A stretch of 64,000 nucleotides of DNA from JBFWVR01 sp050246635 (GTDB lineage: Bacteria > Acidobacteriota > Vicinamibacteria > Vicinamibacterales > UBA2999). Where the stretch lies: contig JBFWVR010000011.1 in the NCBI GenBank assembly GCA_050246635.1, positions 62,001 to 126,000 on the forward strand, given 5' to 3'. Below are positions 57,696 to 64,000 of this stretch, piece by piece (positions within the stretch are counted from its first letter, which is position 1; each line of letters begins with the position of its first letter). The notes under the pieces are model-generated. The model was given only the letters and a program-made list of their open reading frames with translations, did not search any database and was not told where the DNA came from. Both the position numbers and the translations under genes were made by a program.

Positions 57696-57910
57696 AGATC
57701 TCGGATCGATTGCAGATTTCAGATTGCAGATTGCCGATTGAACAGCCGGCCACGAAGGACACAAAGGACACGAAGACGGTGGACGCCGCGGCTCGGAGAT
57801 GGGGACTGTCCAGGACTGTCCCCTTTTTCGTCGAGCCCCAGGGGAAAAGGGGGCTGTCCCCATTTCCGCGCTCAATCGGCGATCTGAAATCCTCAATCTG
57901 CAATCGCCGC
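57686..57910. repeat. Composite of nested repeats (families B, A, H)
   Basis: Order: B left arm (GATCTCGGATCG, ATTGCAGATTTCAGA; 57698-57740), A words (CACGAAGGACACAAAGG; 57750-57775), H hairpins (57799-57823 and 57840-57868), B right arm (CTGAAATCCTCAATCTGCAATCG; 57885-57907). The B arms are inverted around the others, as if A and H had entered the middle of a B element. Confidence 0.8.
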
Positions 57911-58005
57911 CGCCCGGGCTTGCCGCACCAGCGCCCCGTTTGCTATAGTCGTGGTTTGCCAGCCGACGTTCGGGTCCGCCCGTCGCGTCGTGCGCCCCTC
58001 CACGT

Positions 58006-58081
58006 GGGCCCGTAGCTCAACTGGCAGAGCAGCAGACTCTTAATCTGTTGGTTGTAGGTTCGATTCCTACCGGGCTCACCA
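58006..58081 (+). tRNA. tRNA-Lys (CTT)
   Basis: Acceptor GGGCCCG/CGGGCTC (one G-U pair), D-arm GTAGCTCAACTGGCAGAGC, anticodon loop CTCTTAA (anticodon CTT), T-arm TAGGTTCGATTCCTA, discriminator A and encoded CCA. The phage-like region begins just downstream, so its 3' end is a candidate attachment site. Confidence 0.96.
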
Positions 58082-58208
58082 GCTAAATCACTACAACGCA
58101 GCGGCTTACAGGAGCAGGCGCCGGCGCCGTCTTCATGCCCACGATCGCCCGTGCAGGGATTTTCGCAGGGACATGACCGCGTGGGTTGGCCCGCGTTCGC
58201 GCCAAGAG

Positions 58209-58272
58209 GAGCCAAATCCATCATGCAACATATGTGTTGACATTAAACGAATATGTTGCTATCGTTTGGCTC
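58209..58272 (+). promoter_or_regulatory. hicAB promoter with nested operator dyads
   Basis: TTGACA (58237-58242), 17-bp spacer, TATCGT (58260-58265), ATG at 58273. An inner perfect dyad CAACATAT/ATATGTTG (58226-58233, 58251-58258) covers the -35 and spacer; an outer perfect dyad GAGCCAAA/TTTGGCTC (58209-58216, 58265-58272) ends at the start codon. Likely the HicB operator. Confidence 0.7.
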
Positions 58273-58455
58273 ATGACGTCGCGCGAGTTCAAACGCTGGC
58301 TCACGAAGCAGGGGTGCACGTTCGAGTCCGGCAAGGGCGGTCACCTGATCGTGCGGCGCGGTGACCGCTTCTCAGTGCTGCCGATGCACGGCAACCAAAA
58401 GGAACTCGGCACGGGCTTGGTCCACGCGATCAAGCGGGACCTCGGCCTGAAGTGA
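58273..58455 (+). CDS. hicA: HicA-type mRNA interferase toxin
   Basis: A 60-aa toxin of the HicA/YcfA double-stranded-RNA-binding fold: TSREFKRWLTKQGCTFESGKGGHLIVRRG, with the active-site His in GGHLIV, then LPMHGNQKELGTGLVHAIKRDLGL. It cleaves mRNA when freed from HicB. The start is the ATG at 58273, only seven bases after the -10 hexamer, so the message is leaderless. HicB starts 11 bases downstream. It is AT-richer at its promoter than the neighbouring genes, consistent with transfer. Confidence 0.9.
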   Translation: MTSREFKRWLTKQGCTFESGKGGHLIVRRGDRFSVLPMHGNQKELGTGLVHAIKRDLGLK

Positions 58456-58466
58456 GGGGGATGGCG

Positions 58467-58901
58467 ATGGAATACTCGTACAGGACGAAGGCGCGCAAAG
58501 ACGACAACGGCACGATCATGGTGAGCTTTCCGGACTTCCCGGGCGTTCACACGTTCGGAGAGGACCGCGAGGACGCCTACGCCCACGCGCTCGATGCCTT
58601 GATCACCGGCGTCGAGTTCTACGTCCGGACCAAGCGGGCTATCCCGGATCCGTCTCGTGGTTCAGGCCGGCGCGTCTCGCTGCCGGCCACGCTGGCCGCC
58701 AAAGTCGCCCTCCATAACCTGATGCTGAGCCGCAACGTGAACAGGGCCGAGCTCGGGCGCCGGCTCGGCGTGCACCGGCCGCAGGTTGACCGACTGGTCG
58801 ATCTGCGTCACGGTTCGCGCCTCGAGCAGCTGGAGGCTGCGTACGGTGCCCTCGGACATCGGCTGGTGCTTCACATCGCGCCCGCCGCGACGAAGCGATA
58901 A
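58467..58901 (+). CDS. hicB: HicB-type antitoxin with DNA-binding domain
   Basis: A 144-aa antitoxin. The N-terminal HicB fold (YRTKARKDDNGTIMVSFPDFPGVHTFGED, DAYAHALDALITGVEFYV) binds HicA; the C-terminal helix-turn-helix (LMLSRNVNRAELGRRLGVHRPQVDRLVDL) should bind the dyads upstream of hicA. AGGGGG six bases before the ATG at 58467 selects this start; a GTG at 58452 overlapping the hicA end is an alternative. Confidence 0.9.
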   Translation: MEYSYRTKARKDDNGTIMVSFPDFPGVHTFGEDREDAYAHALDALITGVEFYVRTKRAIPDPSRGSGRRVSLPATLAAKVALHNLMLSRNVNRAELGRRLGVHRPQVDRLVDLRHGSRLEQLEAAYGALGHRLVLHIAPAATKR

Positions 58902-58920
58902 ACACGATAGAATCCGCCGA

Positions 58921-59145
58921 ATGACGCACACCGAACGCGACCTCCTCGAGCGCCTGGTCCGGTGCATCCACGAGAAGTACGGGCCCACGCTCACCTATCA
59001 GCACCGCAAGATGGCGGCCGTCGAAGTCGAGCAGGTCGACCAACTCCTCGGCGCGACGCTCCTCGCCCGAGTCGAACACGATCCCCCGATCATGACCGTC
59101 GACGACGTAATGACGATCGCCACGGCAGAGATCCGCAGAAACTAG
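58921..59145 (+). CDS. Small hypothetical protein
   Basis: 74 aa: helical N-terminus THTERDLLERLVRCIHEKYG, a basic middle and EHDPPIMTVDDVMTIATAEI. Not recognised. TAGAAT seven bases before the ATG, no ribosome-binding site. Its last codons overlap, on the opposite strand, the stop codon of the zinc-ribbon gene (shared CTAG at 59142-59145). Confidence 0.55.
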   Translation: MTHTERDLLERLVRCIHEKYGPTLTYQHRKMAAVEVEQVDQLLGATLLARVEHDPPIMTVDDVMTIATAEIRRN

Positions 59146-59276
59146 CCAACACGCGGCGCCGCGAACTCCCGCGCGCAACACGGACAGAACCAGACGCCCG
59201 GCCGGCCCGTCGGCTCGGGCGCCTGGCTCGTGTCGCAATGCGGGCAGGCGGGTCTACCCGCCGGCGCGGTCGGCAT
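59142..59276 (-). CDS. 44-residue zinc-ribbon protein
   Basis: Too short for most gene finders. ATG at 59276, TAG at 59142. It encodes MPTAPAGRPACPHCDTSQ, then a short linker and GVWFCPCCAREFAAPRVG: two CxxC knuckles make a complete zinc ribbon. It overlaps the preceding gene by 23 bases in another frame and ends the minus-strand phage-like operon. Small ribbons like this are common at the ends of phage late operons. Confidence 0.65.
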   Translation of the reverse strand: MPTAPAGRPACPHCDTSQAPEPTGRPGVWFCPCCAREFAAPRVG

Positions 59277-59463
59277 CCTCGGCCGGTTCCATGAGCGCAC
59301 GCGCCTCGGTCCGAAGGGCTTCGATGCTCGCGCGCGACTCGGGCAGGAACCCGCCGAGGCCGTCCGGGTACGTCACCGGCGCGCCCGAGGCCCACGCCAC
59401 AAACCAGCCGAACGCCTCGTCGGGCATCGTCGCCAGGACGAGCAGGATCCGGAGCCGGTTCAC
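59254..59463 (-). CDS. Small hypothetical phage-like protein
   Basis: 69 aa, GTG start (GTGA overlap with the upstream stop): NRLRILLVLATMPDEAFGWFVAWASG, then TYPDGLGGFLPESRASIEALRTEARAL. The N-terminal half is hydrophobic enough to lie in or near a membrane. Not recognised. Part of a chain of overlapping minus-strand genes. Confidence 0.6.
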   Translation of the reverse strand: MNRLRILLVLATMPDEAFGWFVAWASGAPVTYPDGLGGFLPESRASIEALRTEARALMEPAEDADRAGG

Positions 59464-59669
59464 GACGCCGGCGACTCCCCCGACGCCCGCTGCTCGGCTT
59501 CCGCGATCCGCCGATCGTAGTCGGCGTCGATGGCGCGGAGGTCGGCATCGGTGATGCCTTCCTTCGCGAAGAACTCGCGCGCGTGCTGGATCTGTACGGC
59601 GCCGGCGTTCACGGCCGCCAGAATCGCCGTGACGGCCTTCGCAATCTCGGGCAGGTCGATACGACTCAT
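59460..59669 (-). CDS. Small helical phage-like protein
   Basis: 69 aa: SRIDLPEIAKAVTAILAAVNAG, then HAREFFAKEGITDADLRAIDADYDRRIAEAE. Helical, soluble, not recognised. The ATG overlaps the stop codon of the upstream holin-lipoprotein gene (ATGA) and its stop overlaps the next GTG. Confidence 0.65.
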   Translation of the reverse strand: MSRIDLPEIAKAVTAILAAVNAGAVQIQHAREFFAKEGITDADLRAIDADYDRRIAEAEQRASGESPAS

Positions 59670-60406
59670 CGCGCACCCCCGGTCAGGAGCCGCAGCGCGG
59701 CCCGCGCCGCGGCGATCTGCGCCTCGAGGGCGGTCCGGACACGGCCCTCGGGCCAGACGGCCAGGACCTCCTCGGCGAGCGCGTCGAGATGGCCGGCGAG
59801 CTCGAGGAGCTCGGGCGGCGTCGGCGCGCCTGCGGGCCAGGCGAGGACGACGAGGTTCAGCGACTTCCCGATCCGGAGCGCCGGCGCGAGCGCGGCGTTC
59901 CACGCGCGGTCCTGCTCGGGCGGGATCAGCCCCTCGGTGTAGAACGCCGTTTCGACGTCCTGCGCGGCCGCCAGCGCGTCATGGACGACGACCGACCCGG
60001 AGCGGGCGTGGTCGCGCGGTGTGCCCTTGAGGGCGCAGGAGGCCGTCCCGAGGCCCACCAGGAGCGCGAGCGGCAGGATCAGCGCCTTGCGGGCGTCGAG
60101 CGTCACACGGGCCGCCGTCGTCGCCTGGAGCGGCTTCGTGAGCCCGGCGCGGATCCACTCGAGCACGCCGGACGCGGCCGCGGCCTTCCAGAAGGCGTCG
60201 GCGAGGAGCGGCCGGAGCTCGCCCTCGAGCAGATGGAACACGTCATGCGCGGCCCACGTCAGCCCGCAGGCGACAAGGACCGCGTACACCCACACGGGGA
60301 TCTTGTTCAGGCCGGGCCAGCCGGCGAGGCCCGGCTTGAGGGCCTGGAGGATCGCCATCGTGGCGGCGACGATGCCGGCGACGGTCGAGAAATCGGATTC
60401 AATCAT
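59666..60406 (-). CDS. Holin-like membrane protein fused to a lipoprotein-like domain
   Basis: 246 aa. N-terminal ~60 residues: helix, then TM segment IPVWVYAVLVACGLTWAA, as in phage holins. Residues ~60-105 are soluble. A second hydrophobic segment ILPLALLVGLGTASC ends in a lipobox-like LGTASC, followed by a ~130-residue soluble domain (DALAAAQDVETAFYTEGLIPPEQ...). The second half looks like a stand-alone phage lipoprotein, so the gene appears to be a fusion of holin and lipoprotein, or an unusual spanin-like lysis protein. Six bases after the glycosidase stop. Confidence 0.65.
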   Translation of the reverse strand: MIESDFSTVAGIVAATMAILQALKPGLAGWPGLNKIPVWVYAVLVACGLTWAAHDVFHLLEGELRPLLADAFWKAAAASGVLEWIRAGLTKPLQATTAARVTLDARKALILPLALLVGLGTASCALKGTPRDHARSGSVVVHDALAAAQDVETAFYTEGLIPPEQDRAWNAALAPALRIGKSLNLVVLAWPAGAPTPPELLELAGHLDALAEEVLAVWPEGRVRTALEAQIAAARAALRLLTGGAR

Positions 60407-60412
60407 GGTGGT

Positions 60413-62017
60413 CTATCGCTCCCTGCGGATGACGGCCGCCCATCCGTCGAACGCGACGCGGGCGACCTCGTCGAGCACACGGCCGGGTTTCAGATACGGG
60501 CCCGGCATCCAGTCCGCCGGCTCCCGGATCGACACGCTCACGTAGCCGGCCGCGCCGATGCGGCCGAAGATGCGGACGGGCGCCCGATGCCGCGCGACGG
60601 CGTCGGGGTCGTCCGTGTCGGGGAACGTCGAGGACAGCCACGGCGAGCACCCGTGATGCCCGTTGCACCAGGTCGACCCGGGGCCGACGGCGGCGAGCGG
60701 GATCGCGTCGAGACAGGTCCGCCAGGCGCGGAGGCTCGCCAGCGTCGGCGCGTCCGGGAGGTCGGCCCACAGACCGCCGTCGTAGTGGAAGGTCGTATAG
60801 AACTGCTTCAGGCGGGACACGGCGCCGTAGGCGCACGCGACCGCCGGCGACGGCTCGACGTCGCCGGGGCCCGCGACACCGACCGACCCGAAGTTGATCG
60901 GCTCGCCGCTAAGGAACGGCATCACCGCCTGGTCGACGACCGGCGACTCGCTCGCCCGCTTGACCCACTCGAACCCGGCGAACCCGCGCCGGCGGTCAAG
61001 ATGGGCGTCGACGAAGTCGGCCGGCGCGGTGACGAAGGTCGTCTCGTCGGCGATCGGGCCGTTCGTGTTCGAGAGGTTCATGAGCGCGGCCGGCGCGGCC
61101 GCCTCGACGACCCGTCCGAGTTCGCGGACGCGGTCCGCAGACTCAGCCATCCCGATCTGGTTCCACTCGTTCGCGACCTCGAACAGGACGAACGGCCGGT
61201 CGCCGACCGTCCGCGCGACGCGGTCGACGTAGGCGCGGGCGGCCGCGTGCACCGCCGACGTGTAGTGGTCGCGGCGGTCGGGCACCGACCCGCCGAGCGG
61301 CTCGAGCGCGCCGATGAGCGTGAGCCGGACGTACAGCCCTTCCCGCGCGACGGCGTCGACGAACGCCGGGAGCTCGGCATAGAACCGTTCGCCCTGGTCG
61401 GGCCCGACGTGCAGGCCACGGCCGTCCCAGAACGGGCCGCCGAGCGTCAGGAGCACCCGTAGGGCCGTGACGCCCTCGGCGCGCACCGCACGCGCGTACG
61501 CGGCCGTGTGGGCCTGCTCGCCCTTGAGCCAGCGCGCGTAGAGCGCGAACGCGGAGATCTCCCGGTAGTCGGCGAGCTCGCCCGTGTCGTCACGGCAGAA
61601 GAACCGGCCACAGGCGCGGAGGCGCGGCAGGTCCGGCGCCGGCGGGGCCGTCGACGTCAGCGTGACGGCAACCGGGACGCTATCGCTCGCGGCCGACAGG
61701 TCGACCGCGGCCGAGGCGTGTTCGTAGCCGGGCGCGTGGATCTCGTACGCGATGACGCCCTGGCGAAGCTGGCGCGACCAGTAACCGTTGCCATCCGTGT
61801 GCCCGTCGTCCTCGGCGGCCGTCTGGTCGACATCGACACGCGCGTCGACGATCGGGCGGTCGTCCGTGTCGTGCACGATGAGGACGAGCGTCGCCATCTC
61901 CTGGCCGGCCGGCGGGGTCGGCTGCTGTGGAGCGGGCACGGGGCCATCAGTGACGGTGAGACAGGCCGCGGCCAGGGTCGCTGCGGTGAACGCTGATCCG
62001 AACCGGAGTACTCGCAT
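60413..62017 (-). CDS. Glycoside hydrolase-like (clan GH-A) lipoprotein
   Basis: 534 aa. Lipobox LAAAC at Cys19; carboxypeptidase-regulatory-like beta domain (about 40-122; DDRPIVDARVDVDQT, GYEHASAAVDLS); then a TIM-barrel hydrolase domain. Acid/base motif VLFEVANEW (Glu284) and a second candidate Glu in PFLSGEPINFG (Glu372) match the two-glutamate arrangement of GH5-like retaining enzymes. GAGGAGGGCGG before the ATG at 62017. It lies inside an otherwise phage-like operon, which is unusual for a lipoprotein glycosidase; it might act on capsule or exopolysaccharide. Confidence 0.75.
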   Translation of the reverse strand: MRVLRFGSAFTAATLAAACLTVTDGPVPAPQQPTPPAGQEMATLVLIVHDTDDRPIVDARVDVDQTAAEDDGHTDGNGYWSRQLRQGVIAYEIHAPGYEHASAAVDLSAASDSVPVAVTLTSTAPPAPDLPRLRACGRFFCRDDTGELADYREISAFALYARWLKGEQAHTAAYARAVRAEGVTALRVLLTLGGPFWDGRGLHVGPDQGERFYAELPAFVDAVAREGLYVRLTLIGALEPLGGSVPDRRDHYTSAVHAAARAYVDRVARTVGDRPFVLFEVANEWNQIGMAESADRVRELGRVVEAAAPAALMNLSNTNGPIADETTFVTAPADFVDAHLDRRRGFAGFEWVKRASESPVVDQAVMPFLSGEPINFGSVGVAGPGDVEPSPAVACAYGAVSRLKQFYTTFHYDGGLWADLPDAPTLASLRAWRTCLDAIPLAAVGPGSTWCNGHHGCSPWLSSTFPDTDDPDAVARHRAPVRIFGRIGAAGYVSVSIREPADWMPGPYLKPGRVLDEVARVAFDGWAAVIRRER

Positions 62018-62116
62018 AATCCGCCCTCCTCAATGGGGCCGCGCGGCCGTTGCCGGCCGGCGCGATTGAGAGAAGGCGGCCCTCGCGGTCGTGCTCGAGC
62101 GGGGCGGGCTTCGCTG

Positions 62117-62341
62117 TTACTGGACGACGCGAAGCGCCTGGAGCGCCACGGTCGTGTCGTCGGTGGCCTGGTAGTGCCTCAAGACGAGGCGCGCAGCGTA
62201 CGCGGCGCGCGGGTTGTCGGCCGACCGCACCAGGTATTCGGACCGGACGAACTCCCGGCCCTCGGCGTCACGGTGCAACGTATTGAACGACGACCAGCGA
62301 GGCGCGCCGTCCTCGACCGTCTGTGATCGCGCCACGGCCAC
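62117..62341 (-). CDS. Small hypothetical protein
   Basis: 74 aa from a GTG at 62341, chosen because GAGGGCG precedes it; GTG at 62335 is an alternative. AVARSQTVEDGAPRWSSFNTLHRDAEGREF then ARLVLRHYQATDDTTVALQALRVV. Beta-rich, not recognised; composition fits the neighbouring phage-like genes. Confidence 0.5.
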   Translation of the reverse strand: MAVARSQTVEDGAPRWSSFNTLHRDAEGREFVRSEYLVRSADNPRAAYAARLVLRHYQATDDTTVALQALRVVQ

Positions 62342-62351
62342 GGCAGCGCCC

Positions 62352-62792
62352 TCACGCGGCCGCCATCCCTGGCGGGTTCTCGACGGAGATCCAGACGTCC
62401 CCGCGCGCGAGGCCGTCGCGGATGGTTCCGATGAGGGCCTCACACGCGGCCCGCGACTGATAGACGCCGCCGGTTTCCCGAACCTGGCCGACGAGCAGGC
62501 ACCCGTCAGTGTCGCGCGCCGTGTTCCCGGGATGGATGCGGATCCCGGTGAACCCCGGCACGTCGAGCAGGATCGGGAGCTCCCGCTTGAACCGCGGCGA
62601 CGGCGTCACGAGCACGCGATACCGGCCGGCAGGGATCGCCGTCTGCCCGGGCACCTTCCACGCCTCGACGGGCTCGCCGGCGCGCTCGCGGATCGCGTCC
62701 TCGAGCGTCCAGCATTGCCACACGTCGTCGACGTAGAGCGCGCCGAAGGTGCGCCCGGCGCGGGACGGCTCCCGGATAACCCGCAGCCTCAC
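62352..62792 (-). CDS. DUF5675 family protein
   Basis: 146 aa from a GTG at 62792 overlapping the previous stop (GTGA). DUF5675 core: CWTLEDAIRE, IPAGRYRVLVTPSPRFKRELPILLDVPGFTGIRIHPGNTARDTDGCLLVG. This family is frequent in prophages and near tail or lysis genes; conserved His and Asp in IHPGNTxxDTxGC suggest an enzyme, function unknown. Confidence 0.85.
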   Translation of the reverse strand: MRLRVIREPSRAGRTFGALYVDDVWQCWTLEDAIRERAGEPVEAWKVPGQTAIPAGRYRVLVTPSPRFKRELPILLDVPGFTGIRIHPGNTARDTDGCLLVGQVRETGGVYQSRAACEALIGTIRDGLARGDVWISVENPPGMAAA

Positions 62793-63172
62793 AGCGCACC
62801 GCCCTTGAGCAGCGCGAGCAGGAACAGCGCCAGGGCGCCGAAGATCGCGACGAGGGCCTTCGGCGACGTCGGGAACCGCAACGTGATGGCGTCGTCGTCC
62901 TTCGTGACGACGCGCGACGTCGCCTCCTCGGCCTTCATCTTCGCGGCCGTGATGATCTCGCCGAGGCGGTCCCGGAACGACTTGAACTCGCGGTCGTGCG
63001 CGTTCAGCCGCTCCTCCATCCGCGCCGCGCGCTCCTCGAGCTTGTTGGTCCGCGTGTTCGCGACCCGTTGCCCGTCGACCAGATCGGCCAGTTGCTTCCC
63101 GTGGCGATCGTCGATGTCGCACAGCCGGCGATAGACCTCGCCGAGGCTGACGCCGTCCGTCATCACGTCCAT
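62789..63172 (-). CDS. Coiled-coil protein with C-terminal membrane anchor
   Basis: 127 aa. Long coiled coil (about 10-85; RTNKLEERAARMEERLNAHD, KSFRDRLGEII), then a C-terminal TM helix LVAIFGALALFLLALL. This resembles phage XhlA-type or holin-accessory proteins. GGAG seven bases before the ATG at 63172; MTDGVSL at 63163 is an alternative. Four bases from the upstream gene, overlapping the DUF5675 gene. Confidence 0.75.
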   Translation of the reverse strand: MDVMTDGVSLGEVYRRLCDIDDRHGKQLADLVDGQRVANTRTNKLEERAARMEERLNAHDREFKSFRDRLGEIITAAKMKAEEATSRVVTKDDDAITLRFPTSPKALVAIFGALALFLLALLKGGAL

Positions 63173-63175
63173 CCG

Positions 63176-63985
63176 CTACTCCGTCTCTCCGGGGGGATCG
63201 ACGCGGCCGGCGGCGAACAGGCACGCCGACGGCTTCCACGCCCCGTCGACCGTGCGGATCCCGTACCGGTCCTCCGCGGCCTCCGTGGGCCCGTCGTTCA
63301 GTTGGTACAGCACGGCGAACCGTGCGCCCTGCCGGCGCCAGAACGCCCATTCCCACGCGACGAACCGCCCGACCTCCGCGTCGGTCCATCGGGTCGTCCA
63401 CCAGGGAAGCCAGGCGAGGCGCCGACGCGGCGCCGTGTGGTAGCCGAACTCGGACACGCCCCACGGCCGATCGCCGATGATCCGCCGGAGCGCCGCGACC
63501 TCGGCGTCGCGCGAGGCGAACCCGTCGTGCGGCGTCATCGCATCCGAGCCGTGCGGGTACCGGTGCACCGTCACACCGACGCCGCGGGCCGGGATGGCAC
63601 CGACGACGGCCGCGAGGTAGTCGAGGCCGCGGCGGTTCAGATTGGACACGGCGCCGACCCACAGGCGCAGCCCGCGCGCGTGGGCGATCTGGATCGCCTC
63701 GCGGGCGCGCTCGGCGTACTCGGTGGCGCTCGGGCCGTTCAGGTCCGGCTCGTTCTCGAGCTCCACGGCAGTCCCGGCCGGGAGCCACAGCATCTCGCGG
63801 AGGGACGCAATCGCGAGGACCTCGAGGCCGACGCTATACGCTTCCCCGATGAGCGCACGGACCCACGCCTCCGAGGCCGCGCCACGCACGTCGAGGCGCA
63901 CGCCGTCGACCAGGCGCGCCCGCAGGGCCTTGAGCGTGTCGACACCGATCGGATCGCCAAATCCGGCCTGGAGCCCGACGAGCAT
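63176..63985 (-). CDS. Glycoside hydrolase-like (clan GH-A) protein
   Basis: 269 aa, TIM-barrel glycosidase-like: acid/base in VELENEPDLNG (Glu79) and nucleophile candidate in WGVSEFGYHT (Glu179), plus VTVHRYPHG. No signal peptide, so it may be a virion- or tail-associated depolymerase, or act after lysis. ATG at 63985 chosen (GGGGG upstream); a GTG at 63988 is adjacent. It is the first visible gene of the minus-strand operon, which continues beyond the window. Confidence 0.7.
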   Translation of the reverse strand: MLVGLQAGFGDPIGVDTLKALRARLVDGVRLDVRGAASEAWVRALIGEAYSVGLEVLAIASLREMLWLPAGTAVELENEPDLNGPSATEYAERAREAIQIAHARGLRLWVGAVSNLNRRGLDYLAAVVGAIPARGVGVTVHRYPHGSDAMTPHDGFASRDAEVAALRRIIGDRPWGVSEFGYHTAPRRRLAWLPWWTTRWTDAEVGRFVAWEWAFWRRQGARFAVLYQLNDGPTEAAEDRYGIRTVDGAWKPSACLFAAGRVDPPGETE

Positions 63986-64000
63986 CACGCGCCCCCGGCA

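Noticed and set aside
57943..58224. 93-residue minus-strand frame across tRNA-Lys
   Set aside because: It includes the tRNA antisense (GRNRTYNQQIKSLLLCQLSYG-type peptide), a common false protein.

Overview
This 64 kb window is high-GC DNA with dense coding and short gaps. The gene content fits a free-living, Gram-negative member of the Acidobacteriota, most likely the Vicinamibacteria; this is inferred from gene families, not from a marker phylogeny. Supporting families are an orphan MacB/FtsX-type ABC permease of about 800 aa, an ECF sigma factor overlapping a serine/threonine kinase with WD40-like repeats, an Oar-like TonB-dependent receptor with a carboxypeptidase-regulatory plug, several S9 peptidases, a dipeptidyl-peptidase III lipoprotein and a large malate synthase. 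All genes look chromosomal until about 58 kb.

Layout. 0-5 kb: a secreted lectin-like protein, two tandem paralogous exported proteins and a frameshifted CLC chloride channel. 5-13 kb: DPP III, malate synthase, then a same-strand run of OsmC, two flavoenzymes and a MaoC hydratase. 13-20 kb: kinase plus ECF sigma pair, then a translationally coupled triad (zinc metallopeptidase, ATP-grasp ligase, ROK kinase). 20-25 kb: ClpA, ClpS and Aat, i.e. the bacterial N-degron pathway, plus tRNA-His. 25-35 kb: ABC permease, AsmA-like protein, methyltransferase, SGNH lipoprotein, FHA-GAF-HD-GYP regulator and DNA ligase D. 35-41 kb: TonB-dependent receptor, transaldolase, glucose-6-phosphate isomerase, ankyrin protein and tRNA-Arg. 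41-48 kb: surface and envelope genes (fibronectin-III protein, acyltransferase 3, DUF411, glycosyltransferase). 48-56 kb: a peptide-use locus in which two S9 peptidase paralogues flank an Oar-like receptor. 56-58 kb: DinB-like and CGNR proteins, tRNA-Lys. 58-64 kb: HicAB toxin-antitoxin and a tightly overlapping minus-strand operon with phage-like character that runs to the window edge. This is probably one end of a prophage or integrative element next to tRNA-Lys.

The most unusual signal is not a gene. Most gaps longer than about 100 bp hold members of at least seven families of word-like short-period repeats. Several have fixed ends and long identities at distant loci (a 25-bp string is shared exactly by two loci and with one mismatch by a third). 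Many form inverted pairs, several abut or supply stop codons, and some are nested in one another. They behave like discrete, mobile or amplified intergenic elements rather than random low complexity. A second genome-wide theme is a TANNNT hexamer placed 6-9 nt before many start codons that lack a Shine-Dalgarno sequence, which suggests frequent leaderless transcription.
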